A stretch of 64,000 nucleotides of DNA from positions 1-64,000 of the forward strand of contig JAPOVQ010000021.1 of NCBI GenBank assembly GCA_026708035.1. Direction: 5' to 3'. The DNA is from Chloroflexota bacterium. Its GTDB lineage: Bacteria > Chloroflexota > UBA11872. Position numbers and translations under genes: made by a program. The notes beneath the pieces are model-generated. The model had not been told where the DNA came from, did no database searches, and saw only the letters and a list, made by a program, of their open reading frames with translations. This document shows, piece after piece, positions 34,197-42,741 of this stretch (its first letter is position 1; the number at the start of each line of letters is the position of its first letter).

Positions 34197-34295
34197 CAGC
34201 GCCCCGCCTTGGCGGAGCGCGCCTGGCTCGCAGCGGCCAGGAACGCAAAAGTGGTCGTGATCAATACCCTGCCTCAAGGCGCTGCGAGACCGCGC

Positions 34296-35981
34296 TCACT
34301 GTATCGAGCCGAACAATCGTTCCTCGGGCGTGCGCGCGGACTCCGGGTCAGCCGCCTCGAGCGAGCGATCGACAGGCGGCAATTGTGACCGCGCCCGCCG
34401 CCACGCGTCCACTACATCGGGCGACTCGCCGCCGTGAGGCGTGAGCCGCGGACGCACGCGACACAGCACCGTCGTATTGACCGCCGCGCCCGCCACTATC
34501 GCCTGTCCTTTGCTGAGCGCCGGCAGTTCGGCCAGCAGCTCGCGTCCGGCGCTCTCGACCGCGCCGGCGATGGCCTGCTGATCCACGGGGTTCACCACCC
34601 GCAGGATGCACTGGGTCATGCATTGGCTCAGCACGTCCTGGTCAAGCTTGCCGGGACGCTGTGAGATCAGTCCCACGGCAAACCCGAACTTTCGACCCTC
34701 GGCCAGGATCTGCTTGAGCAGGTTGGTGGTGGGCACCTCCTCGCCGGCCGGCGCGAAGTGGTGGGCTTCCTCAATGAGAGTGAACACCGGTGCCGGGAGA
34801 TACCGCTCGTCGTCCGAGCCGATGCGCTGCTTGGCGGTGCCCACGCGACCGTCGAACGAGCGGCGCAGCAGCGTCGCGGCGATGACCTGCTGCTCCTCGC
34901 GCGGCACCTCGTTGAGCTGCACCACGGTGCACTGCCCGGGCCGAATCAGCTCCTGCAGCGACGTGTGCTCGTAGTCATCGAAGATGCCGTCCTGGCGGCC
35001 AAGGGTGGCGTTGAGGCGCCACATCAACGCGCGCTTGACGAGCATGTAGTCGGCGCCATCGTCGCCGGCGTTGCGCGGGCCGCCGCTCAGCTCGACGTCG
35101 TTGACGGCTTCCGTCAGTTGCCGATACGTCCAGCGGCGGCCGCGGTCGATGCCGACGGCTCGCAGCGCCAACCTGAGGACCTCGCGCTGCGGTCCGGATA
35201 GCCCGTGCGTGGAGCCGACGAGCTGATAGATGTCGCTCGGGTGCAGCAGGTCGCGGCGGATCTTGATCTGCTCCGGGCGCACGACCAGCGTCCGCGCGCG
35301 ATAGCCGTCACCGCGGAAGCCGGGGTGGTTGGCGATCTCGTCGAGTGTGCCGTACTCCCCATGGGGATCGACGACCACCACCGCCGCGCCCACCGATGGC
35401 TGCATCAGCTCCTCGACGATCACGCCCGCGAGGTAGCTCTTGCCGGCGCCGGTGCCCGCGATGATGGCCAAGTGCGTGCTGGCAAACTCGTTCACGTCGA
35501 GCGTGATGGGCACGCGATCCCTGGCGCGCGTGAGCAGACTGCCGATGTGCGCCGCGCCGGGTTTACCGTGCGGAATCCGCGAAAGCGCGTGCGCCAGGTC
35601 GTCGTCCGGGACCAGATAGACGGGCCGTCCAGCGCGGGGCGCCACCCGCGGATTCACGAAGCCCAGCGTGTCGTCGAAGTAGCCCAGGACAGCGACGTCG
35701 AACTCATACAGCTCCGGCGTCGCATGATCGAATCCGATCAGCCCGGCCACCCGGCTGGGCGCGACCTGCGGGTCGGCCATGAAGGCGTCCGGATAGAGCT
35801 TGAGCGGGCGGCGCGCGTCGATGCGGCCCAGCACGGAGCGCAACTCCCCATCGACCCGGGCGTCGTACGCCACGAACTCGCCGATCTTGAGCTGGTCGTC
35901 GGCGTCCGGAGCGACCAGGGTGTAGGTATGCGGGGACTCGCCAGGCCCCTTGGTGGTGCCAACGGGCACGGCCCCGCTCAT
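34296..35981 (-). CDS. herA: HerA-family DNA translocase/helicase
   Basis: This is a 561-residue FtsK/HerA-type ATPase. An N-terminal HAS-barrel region (residues about 18-130) is followed by the Walker A loop AIIAGTGAGKSYLAGVIVEE (about 173-192), DPHGEYGTLDEI, the Walker B FTLIEEAHHFAP near residue 402, and a sensor region AEGRKFGFAVGLISQRPGKL. HerA is a hexameric DNA translocase that forms a complex with the nuclease NurA and, with Mre11-Rad50, resects DNA ends. It is the last gene of a five-gene operon, starting with ATGA overlap on the preceding gene. The context excludes the lone HerA proteins of defence islands. Confidence 0.93.
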   Translation of the reverse strand: MSGAVPVGTTKGPGESPHTYTLVAPDADDQLKIGEFVAYDARVDGELRSVLGRIDARRPLKLYPDAFMADPQVAPSRVAGLIGFDHATPELYEFDVAVLGYFDDTLGFVNPRVAPRAGRPVYLVPDDDLAHALSRIPHGKPGAAHIGSLLTRARDRVPITLDVNEFASTHLAIIAGTGAGKSYLAGVIVEELMQPSVGAAVVVVDPHGEYGTLDEIANHPGFRGDGYRARTLVVRPEQIKIRRDLLHPSDIYQLVGSTHGLSGPQREVLRLALRAVGIDRGRRWTYRQLTEAVNDVELSGGPRNAGDDGADYMLVKRALMWRLNATLGRQDGIFDDYEHTSLQELIRPGQCTVVQLNEVPREEQQVIAATLLRRSFDGRVGTAKQRIGSDDERYLPAPVFTLIEEAHHFAPAGEEVPTTNLLKQILAEGRKFGFAVGLISQRPGKLDQDVLSQCMTQCILRVVNPVDQQAIAGAVESAGRELLAELPALSKGQAIVAGAAVNTTVLCRVRPRLTPHGGESPDVVDAWRRARSQLPPVDRSLEAADPESARTPEERLFGSIQ

Positions 35982-36562
35982 CCGGCCGCCTCGATGCGCG
36001 TGCGCCAGGCGATGGAGTCCCGCAGCACGGCCACCGCGCCCGCGTGCGCGGGAAACGCCTCGACCAGGCGCTGGGTGATCGCCAGCGCCAGCTCCGAGGT
36101 CAGCGGGTGTCCGTGGGCCAGCAGCAGCGGCAGATAGGCCGCCCGCAGCCCGTCGTCGGCGCTATGGAAGGCCTCGAACTCGGCATCGACCAGCCGGTGA
36201 ACCGCGTCCCCGACGCTGAGGGCATGGGCCACCACGCCCTGCGTCACCTCGCCGCCAGCGGACCGTGAGCCGAGGAGCAGCACGCCGATCAGGGTCGCGG
36301 TCTCGGGCAACTGGTCGGGAGCGAGCGTTTGCAGCTCGGTGCTGGTGGTCAACCGGGGACCGAGCGCGCCGAACTCCGGGTTGACGAGCGTGGCGTCGAA
36401 GACGACGCCGATGGCCGAGTCGCCGGCGGACCGCGGAACGGCGACGAAGGTGCCAAAGGCGTAGTCGCCGGGCTCGGGCGCGACATCGACCTCGCCGGGG
36501 CGATCAACCTGCGCCACGTACTCCACGTGCGAGTTGGATTTCACGATCCTCGCGAGCCTCAT
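35978..36562 (-). CDS. HAS-barrel-like small protein between nurA and herA
   Basis: This 194-residue protein overlaps nurA and herA by 4 nt on each side, so it is an integral part of the operon. The N-terminal half (MRLARIVKSNSHVEYVAQVD, then GDYAFGTFVAVP and AIGVVFDATLVNPEFG) resembles the HAS barrel found at the start of HerA itself. The C-terminal half is helical (HALSVGDAVHRLVDAEFEAF, LALAITQRLVEAFPAHAGAV) with no catalytic motif. A plausible role is an adaptor or assembly factor that binds HerA or NurA; this is inference from position and fold impression only. Confidence 0.75.
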   Translation of the reverse strand: MRLARIVKSNSHVEYVAQVDRPGEVDVAPEPGDYAFGTFVAVPRSAGDSAIGVVFDATLVNPEFGALGPRLTTSTELQTLAPDQLPETATLIGVLLLGSRSAGGEVTQGVVAHALSVGDAVHRLVDAEFEAFHSADDGLRAAYLPLLLAHGHPLTSELALAITQRLVEAFPAHAGAVAVLRDSIAWRTRIEAAG

Positions 36563-37731
36563 CGGCGCCGCCGCTTGCTCGCCGATTTCCCGGAGAGATG
36601 GGCGTCCAGGCCATTGCGCTCGGCGAAGTCCTGGAACAGCGCGTGGAATCGGTCACGGTCGGCCTGGGTCAGCACCGCCAGCGCGTCGGCCGTCTCGGCG
36701 GCGTAGGGATAGCCATCGGCCTGGGCGACGACTTCGGCGCGAACGACGTCGGTCATCCATTCGGTGCGGCCGGCCTCGACCACCCAGCGTGGGAATTCGA
36801 GCCGCGCCGGCCGGCGGCGGGACGAGGCGCGCAAATAGAGAAAGGCGACCGAGCGCGCGTGCTCGCCGTAGCCTTCCAGGCCCGTGCCTCGCGCGCTGAT
36901 GAACGCCGGCGTGCGCGCGCCCCACGGGGCCGGCGGCAGCCAGACGCCATCGGTGACGCGACGCGGGGGGTCGGTGTGGCGCACCGCCGCCACCATGACG
37001 CCGAGGTCCCGCGCGCGGCTGGCGTCGATATAGCCCACGACCGGCACCGCATGCGATTCAGAGGCCACCAGCAGGCGCACCACCGCCGCCACGTAGCGCT
37101 GGCGTAGGTCGGGGTTCCTGACGAATGAGGCGATCAGACTGCCGTCGAAGATCGCCACTCGCTCAGTCTCTGCGTCGGAGTCTTCGATCCACTCGGTGAG
37201 GGCCGCGCACTCGGCCTGGAAGCGCCGCAGGTCCACAAGCTCGCGCGGATGGCTCTCTTGGTTGTCGGCGCCGTAGAGGTCCGTGGCCGGGATGGCCTCG
37301 AAGTGCAGGTCCTTGGAGTAGGCGTCCTTGGCGTGACCGTTGACGAAGCGGCCGATCTGCACCGCCCCCACGTCGATCGACCACTCGGACGACGGATAGA
37401 TCTGGCTCCCGTCCACGGCGCAGGTGGTGACGCCCGTGAGCGTGCGCATGGCCCAGGCGCGCCAGGATTCATGGGTGTCGCCGGCGTTGGCCGTGAATGG
37501 CCGCCACCACGCGCCGTCCGGCGTCGTGTCCCACTCGTCGGTGGGAAAAGCCCCTTCGGCGTGGTCGAGACCGCCGAGTGCATCGCGGAGCGCCTGGGCC
37601 GTGAGGCCGCGCATAACTCTTGCACCGCGGCGCAGGCCGTCGAGCTCGCGCGCGAACGCCTGGTCAAGGGTGAGGAAGTCATCGCGCCGGCTTTCCAGCG
37701 CCTCGATCACCTTGGTCCGCGACAGCGTCAT
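36559..37731 (-). CDS. nurA: NurA-family 5'-3' nuclease
   Basis: The 390-residue nuclease has a NurA domain: the first metal-binding Asp (about 107) is in TCAVDGSQIYPSSEWSIDVG, the second is in RVAIFDGSLIASFVRNPD, and VPVVGYIDASRARDLGVMVA follows. The C-terminus carries RTEWMTDVVRAEVVAQADGY, the late conserved acidic segment. NurA digests DNA ends and is driven by the HerA motor. It overlaps both the rad50 stop and the next gene's start by 4 nt (ATGA), giving translational coupling. It ends with a basic KSASKRRRR tail. Confidence 0.92.
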   Translation of the reverse strand: MTLSRTKVIEALESRRDDFLTLDQAFARELDGLRRGARVMRGLTAQALRDALGGLDHAEGAFPTDEWDTTPDGAWWRPFTANAGDTHESWRAWAMRTLTGVTTCAVDGSQIYPSSEWSIDVGAVQIGRFVNGHAKDAYSKDLHFEAIPATDLYGADNQESHPRELVDLRRFQAECAALTEWIEDSDAETERVAIFDGSLIASFVRNPDLRQRYVAAVVRLLVASESHAVPVVGYIDASRARDLGVMVAAVRHTDPPRRVTDGVWLPPAPWGARTPAFISARGTGLEGYGEHARSVAFLYLRASSRRRPARLEFPRWVVEAGRTEWMTDVVRAEVVAQADGYPYAAETADALAVLTQADRDRFHALFQDFAERNGLDAHLSGKSASKRRRR

Positions 37732-40661
37732 GCGACCTCGACCCGGCTCTCGCCGTTGACCTTGCGCACGTGAATCACGTGGTCGAGCATCCGCTCGAAG
37801 CTGTCGTCGTGGGTGATAACCACAAGCTGCTTGAAGCCACGCACGTGGAGAATCTGCTCGGCGAGGTTGGTGCGGCGGGTGTCGTCGAGATTCTGCGTCG
37901 GCTCGTCGAAGAATGCGACGTCAATGTGGAGCAGCTCGCGCAGCAGCGCCAGCCGCACCGCCAGCGCGGCGGTCATCTGCTCGCCCCCGGAAAGCTGGGT
38001 GAAGCTGCGGGTGTGACCGCCGCGCTCGAGGACGATGTCGTAGTCGGGGGTCCAGCGAAGGCGACCGGCGCGGTCGCCGAGCACCTCGCCGAAGATCTCG
38101 TCCGCCGCCTCGCTCACGTCGGCTAGCAGCGCCTCGGTGACGAGCGGCCCGGCGGCTCGCAGCACCCCCCGCATGAGCTCCGTGCGCTCGCGCAGGGCTT
38201 TCGCTCGGGCGACCGCACGGTTTTCGGCGTCGAGGCGGCCCGCAACCTCCGCGAGTTCGTCCAGTTCCTTCCGCCGCTCAGCGATCCGCGCATCTTGGGC
38301 CTCGGCGCGGGTGTCGAGCTCGGTCTTGCACGCGATGGCCGCGTTGCGAGCCTCGTGCGCCTCATCTCGCGCCGCGCGATCCGCCGCGGCTCCCAACCTA
38401 GCCGCCAAGCCCCAGGCGTCCGCTGTCGTTGTCACAGCGTCCCGGACCTGCGCCTGGACGACTTGCAGACGCTCGGCGCGTTGCTCCGTCTCGGACGCCA
38501 GGCGCTCGTGCTGGAGATAGCGCTCGTGGCCGGCGCGAGATTCGTCCAGCTTCCGCTGGGCGGCCTGGACTTCGGCGAGGCGCGGTTCGAGGTCGCGCAT
38601 TGTGACGTCGGCAGCGGCCCGCGCGGCGGCGGCGCGCTCGGCGTCTGCGACCGCTTGGCGCGCGGCCTGTGCTCGGGCGTCCTGCTCGTCGGCCAGCGCC
38701 TGGGCCTGGACCAGCCTGCCGCCGGCGCCGACGTGGGGTTGCAGGGCCTGCTCGGCCTCCTGAATCTGCCCGTTTAACCGCGCAGCGTCGCCGGCGGCTT
38801 GCCGCGATTCGGCCAGGGATTCAAGCGCACCGACCAGGCGCCGGGCCATGCCGATGAGGTGATCGGGCCGCGCCTCGGGCGGCAACTCGGCCTCGGCCGA
38901 GTCGATAGCGGCGTTGAGCGCCTTGGCGTCCTCGCCCTGCGCCGCCGTCGACACCGGGTGCATGCCCTCGAGCACCGCCCGCGCCGCGAGGTGCTCGCTT
39001 TTTGCGGCTTCCAGGGCATCGTGGCGCGCCGGCAAATCGCCCATGCGCCGTTGGGCATCCTCGGCCTCACGCAGCGCCGTCTGCGCCGTGGCCTCACCGT
39101 TCGCCAGCTGCTCGACGTGACGCTGGTGGCTCGAGGCGCGCTGCTCGAAGACCAGCGCCACATCCGGAACATCGGCCAGATTGCGGCATTCGGAGTCGAA
39201 GAAGGGACAGACTTTCGTTTGCTCCAGCAGGGCCGCGGCCTCGTCGTCAGCCGCCATGACCGCTGTGACACTGGCGCGCTGCGTCTGTAGATCTCGCAGG
39301 GCCTGACCACGCGAGTCGAGCTGGTCAACCAGGGGCCGTAACGCGGACGCCGCTTCCCAATCGGCTTCGAGTTGCCGGACCCGCGCTCCAGCTGCCTCGA
39401 CATCTGCGGCGCATCGCTGGTATCCGTCGGCGAAATCCCGCCGCGCTCCCGCAACCTGCGTTTGCGCGCGGTCGGCGCTTTCCGCGGTCGCCCTCGCAAC
39501 CGCAAGGCGGCCGTTCAACTCTTGGACGGCTACCACCGCTTCCGTCTCCGCAGCCGCCGCGTCGGCAAGCTTCCCGAGCCCTTCTGCGGCCGCCTTGGCC
39601 TCCGCCAGCGTCTGCCGCGCTTGGTCCCGGGCAACGGCGGCGCGGGTCTCGTCCGCCTGCAGCGACGACAGCCGTTCGCGCAGAACATCGCGCTCGCCGC
39701 TCACGTCTCCCAGCTTCTTGATCTCGTCCTGTGCCGCGGCATACGCTTCATGGTCGGCGCGGGTCTCGTCGACTTCGTCCGCCGCGCGTTTTGCCTCGGC
39801 CACCTGGCTCTCGGCGTCGCGCGCGGCCTGCTGGAGCGTCAGCAGCTGCGAGTCGGCGAGTTTGGCCGCCGTAAGGGCCGCGTCGGCGGCCTGCGCTTCC
39901 GCGTCATGCCGCTGCGCGGCCGCAACCGCCTGATCCAGCTTGGCTTGCGCCGCGATGCGGTCCTGCGCGATCTCGTGGGCCTCGCGCCGGGCTTCGGCGA
40001 GCGCCGCTTCAGCGGCGGGCTGCGCCTCCAACCGGTGCGCGAGCTCATTGGCCGTCGATTCATGCGCCACCCGCTGCTTGTCAAAGTGGTTGAGTAGCGG
40101 GCGGAGGTCATCGACCGCCCGCTTGAACTCGTCGACGCGCAGGATGGGATCGAAGCGCTCGCGGCGCAGGCTCGGGGTATCCAGGAAGTCCGCGGTGAGG
40201 CGGCCCTGCGGCACGCCGACGACTCGGTCGAACACCTCGTCGGGTCCGGTGAATCCGGCGACGCCCAGGTGCTGCGCCAGAAAGGCCTCGACATCGTCGG
40301 CGCGTTCCTCGAACACGCGTCGTTGCTCGACGTCGAAGATCTCCGAGTCCATCGACGCCTGGGGCGAGAGCGCCCCGGTGCCGCGGGCGCGGGTGCGGTG
40401 CAGCTTGCGCGTGACGCGGTAGCGCCGCTCGTCCAGCCCTGAGGTGAACTCGATCGCCACCGACGCATCCGTTGCGCCGTGTCGCATGACGCTCGCGAGG
40501 GGGCGTGGGCGGGCGTCGAACACGCCCAATCCGATGGCCTGGAGGATCGCCGTCTTGCCCGCGCCGTTGTCGCCCACGATGGCGGTGAGGCCGGGCGCCA
40601 TGTCGATGGCAGCGGTAGCAAAGCTCTTGAAATTGGTGATTTCGATGCGGTGGATCAGCAT
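37728..40661 (-). CDS. rad50: Rad50/SbcC-like SMC-family ATPase
   Basis: The 977-residue ATPase partners Mre11. The N-terminal nucleotide-binding half has MLIHRIEITNFKSFATAAID and Walker A GDNGAGKTAIL. Two long Ala/Glu/Arg-rich coiled-coil arms meet at an apex near residues 485-492 (KVCPFFDSECRNL). The C-terminal half has the signature FTQLSGGEQMTAALAVRLAL and Walker B/D-loop VAFFDEPTQNLDDTRRTNLA. The apex cysteines (485 and 492) are separated by six residues, instead of the CxxC of standard zinc hooks. The start at 40661 is the family start; the frame reads 50 codons further into mre11. It follows the mre11 stop by 1 nt and overlaps nurA by 4 nt. Confidence 0.93.
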   Translation of the reverse strand: MLIHRIEITNFKSFATAAIDMAPGLTAIVGDNGAGKTAILQAIGLGVFDARPRPLASVMRHGATDASVAIEFTSGLDERRYRVTRKLHRTRARGTGALSPQASMDSEIFDVEQRRVFEERADDVEAFLAQHLGVAGFTGPDEVFDRVVGVPQGRLTADFLDTPSLRRERFDPILRVDEFKRAVDDLRPLLNHFDKQRVAHESTANELAHRLEAQPAAEAALAEARREAHEIAQDRIAAQAKLDQAVAAAQRHDAEAQAADAALTAAKLADSQLLTLQQAARDAESQVAEAKRAADEVDETRADHEAYAAAQDEIKKLGDVSGERDVLRERLSSLQADETRAAVARDQARQTLAEAKAAAEGLGKLADAAAAETEAVVAVQELNGRLAVARATAESADRAQTQVAGARRDFADGYQRCAADVEAAGARVRQLEADWEAASALRPLVDQLDSRGQALRDLQTQRASVTAVMAADDEAAALLEQTKVCPFFDSECRNLADVPDVALVFEQRASSHQRHVEQLANGEATAQTALREAEDAQRRMGDLPARHDALEAAKSEHLAARAVLEGMHPVSTAAQGEDAKALNAAIDSAEAELPPEARPDHLIGMARRLVGALESLAESRQAAGDAARLNGQIQEAEQALQPHVGAGGRLVQAQALADEQDARAQAARQAVADAERAAAARAAADVTMRDLEPRLAEVQAAQRKLDESRAGHERYLQHERLASETEQRAERLQVVQAQVRDAVTTTADAWGLAARLGAAADRAARDEAHEARNAAIACKTELDTRAEAQDARIAERRKELDELAEVAGRLDAENRAVARAKALRERTELMRGVLRAAGPLVTEALLADVSEAADEIFGEVLGDRAGRLRWTPDYDIVLERGGHTRSFTQLSGGEQMTAALAVRLALLRELLHIDVAFFDEPTQNLDDTRRTNLAEQILHVRGFKQLVVITHDDSFERMLDHVIHVRKVNGESRVEVA

Positions 40662-40662
40662 G

Positions 40663-41952
40663 TCAGGGCAGCGCGGCCTCCACGATCGAGGCCAGGGCCG
40701 CCTCGTCTTGCCCCTCGAGGACCGATCGCTTGAGCTCGAGCGTGCGCTCGGCCAGCGTCTCGGCTTGGGCCGCGACCGCCGGCTCCTGGGCCAGCAACTC
40801 GCGCACCACATCGCGCTCGATCTGCTCCCGCGACCCGCTGCGGACGCGCACGCCGGCCCCCAGCGTGCGCTCCACCTCCACGGTCACGCGGGCGTGCAGT
40901 GGATCGTAATGCTCCTGGACGAGCTCTAGCAGCGCCGGCTGATCCAGCGAGGCCCGCTCGAATTCAAGCGCGCCGCGCAGCACGATCTCCACCATCGGAC
41001 GAGGTCCCGAGGCCGCCGACGGCGGGTCGAGCGCAGCGGCTACTTTTTCCCGCAGCGCCGCGAAGCTCTCCGTGCCGGTGACGTCGATGGCGAGACGCAC
41101 GAACGGCCGGCGTTCGACCACGTCGTCGAGAAACCGCGCCTTGATTCGCGGCGCGGCTTCGAGGTGCACTGTGACGTCGTACAACCCGCGCTCGCGCCCC
41201 GCGCCGGCCAGACCGGGTTCACCGATCAGCCCTTCCGTGATGCTGTGGGCCTCGAGCGCGCCGGGATTGAAGATCCAGGGCTCCTGGATGGGCACCTCGT
41301 AGCGGTAGTGGATATGTCCCAGCGCCAGGTAGTCGGCGACGCCACGCAGTTGCAGCAGGTCGGCCGCGCCCACGCCGCCCTGCCCGCCTGGCGACTCCTC
41401 ATCCACGCCCGTGTGCAGCACGCCGATCTGGAACTGCACGCCGTCCGCGGGCGCCGCCTGCGCCGCCTCGATCACCCGGGGCAGGTGGTCGGCCAAACGC
41501 GCGCCCAGATACTCCACGCCGAAGATGCGCACCGGCCCGATGTCCGTATAGGCCCCGTGGCCGCGCTCGGCGGTCCAGGGCCGCCACGCCAATCCTTCGC
41601 GCTCGGGGTCGATCTGCTGGAGCAAGCGGAGCCGGTTGCTCCGGCTGAGCTGCCAGAGCCAGGAGCGCTCGCCGCGGCGAAACCAACGCTCGTGATTGCC
41701 CTCGACGGCGACCACCGGAATCCCGTCCTGCGCCAGCAGGGCCAGGCCGGCGTCGGCGTCAGCGTAGGTGCGGGGATCGATGGACTTGGAGTCGAACAGA
41801 TCGCCCGCCAGGATCACGAAGTCCGGCCGCACCCGGCGGCAATAGGTCATGACGCTGCCAAAGGCGCGGGTGAAGTCCTCGGCGCGTTCGGTCAGGCCGT
41901 ATTGCTTGAAGCCCAAGTGCGCGTCGGCGAAATGGACGAAGCGAACCTGCAT
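40663..41952 (-). CDS. mre11: Mre11/SbcD-like nuclease
   Basis: This 429-residue calcineurin-like phosphoesterase has all five Mre11 motifs in order: FVHFADAHLGFKQY, FVILAGDLFDSKSI, VVAVEGNHERWF, the His of GVLHTGVDE, and LALGHIHYRYEVP. These bind two Mn ions for exo- and endonuclease cleavage. Capping and Rad50-binding regions follow. It is the first gene of the operon. Two adjacent start codons (GTG at 41955, ATG at 41952) are possible, and neither has an obvious ribosome site; I took the ATG. Its product would nick or trim DNA ends for NurA-HerA. Confidence 0.93.
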   Translation of the reverse strand: MQVRFVHFADAHLGFKQYGLTERAEDFTRAFGSVMTYCRRVRPDFVILAGDLFDSKSIDPRTYADADAGLALLAQDGIPVVAVEGNHERWFRRGERSWLWQLSRSNRLRLLQQIDPEREGLAWRPWTAERGHGAYTDIGPVRIFGVEYLGARLADHLPRVIEAAQAAPADGVQFQIGVLHTGVDEESPGGQGGVGAADLLQLRGVADYLALGHIHYRYEVPIQEPWIFNPGALEAHSITEGLIGEPGLAGAGRERGLYDVTVHLEAAPRIKARFLDDVVERRPFVRLAIDVTGTESFAALREKVAAALDPPSAASGPRPMVEIVLRGALEFERASLDQPALLELVQEHYDPLHARVTVEVERTLGAGVRVRSGSREQIERDVVRELLAQEPAVAAQAETLAERTLELKRSVLEGQDEAALASIVEAALP

Positions 41953-42051
41953 CACGCGTTACGGTATCACGCCGAACATAAAACGAACGCAGCACCGCAG
42001 GGTGCACGCCGACAGCCGCCTAGACTCCCGGCGAAGGCCGGACTCAGGGTA

Positions 42052-42618
42052 CTAGCTGCGGTTGATGACGCCGCAGGCGACGCGGTCGCCGGCGCCTGGG
42101 TCTTGGCCATAGCTGTCTGGCTTGGCGTGCACGATGATGGCCGAACCGTCGTCGTCCAAGATGGACTTCAGCGACGCCTGGGTGTTGAAGACGTTGGCGC
42201 GCGCGATTCCGCCGGCCCCGGCGTAGATGTTGGGCATGTCACCAGGATGGTTGGGGCCGTGGAGAAATCCGTGCCCCTTGTCGTCGGGACTCAGGTGGCC
42301 GCCCGCCGCCGAGAAGTCTGGCTCGCAACTGCCGGTCTCGTGGATGTGGAAGCCGTGCCAGCCCTCGGTCAAGCCGGTCAGGTCGGCCGAGACCAGCATG
42401 CCGTTCGGCCCCTGCGTCAGCGCGACGGTTCCCATGGAAACGCCGTCGGGCCCTGCCATCGTGGCGACCACGGTGACACCGAGGTCCGCCTCGTCCACCG
42501 ACTGGCCGTCGCAGGCAGTCAGCGCCAGCAGCGCGATGCCCAGGGCGAGGACGAACCAAGCGCCATGGCAGGCTCGGGGCTGTTTCCGCCGGTCACCAGT
42601 TGCGTGACTCATGTCCAT
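42052..42618 (-). CDS. sodC: Cu/Zn superoxide dismutase lipoprotein
   Basis: This is a secreted superoxide dismutase. A signal peptide with lipobox-like LALTACDG (Cys as likely lipid-anchor site) precedes the SOD domain. The copper/zinc ligands are visible in GWHGFHIHETGSCEP, AAGGHLSPDD, GFLHGPNHPGDMP and AIIVHAKPDSYG. The terminal GDRVACGVI provides the second Cys of the conserved disulfide. It dismutates superoxide outside the membrane and complements the cytoplasmic Fe/Mn enzyme at 48.4 kb. The start is uncertain among a GTG at 42633 and ATGs at 42618 and 42612; the difference is only a few residues ahead of the signal peptide. Confidence 0.93.
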   Translation of the reverse strand: MDMSHATGDRRKQPRACHGAWFVLALGIALLALTACDGQSVDEADLGVTVVATMAGPDGVSMGTVALTQGPNGMLVSADLTGLTEGWHGFHIHETGSCEPDFSAAGGHLSPDDKGHGFLHGPNHPGDMPNIYAGAGGIARANVFNTQASLKSILDDDGSAIIVHAKPDSYGQDPGAGDRVACGVINRS

Positions 42619-42741
42619 ATCCGCTTCGCGCACCGCCCGCGGGCGACTCTCAATGACCAGTCTAAGTTGCCGGTCGGAGTCGGTTCGGGATTAGGCGTAT
42701 GCTGCGCGGCGTGAGGGGCCGGCCGCCGGTGGGAGAAGGCC

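Noticed and set aside
34296-35981. HerA as part of a Sir2-HerA or similar anti-phage defence island
   Set aside because: There is no Sir2, TIR or other effector gene next to it; it is embedded with Mre11, Rad50 and NurA, which fits end resection better.
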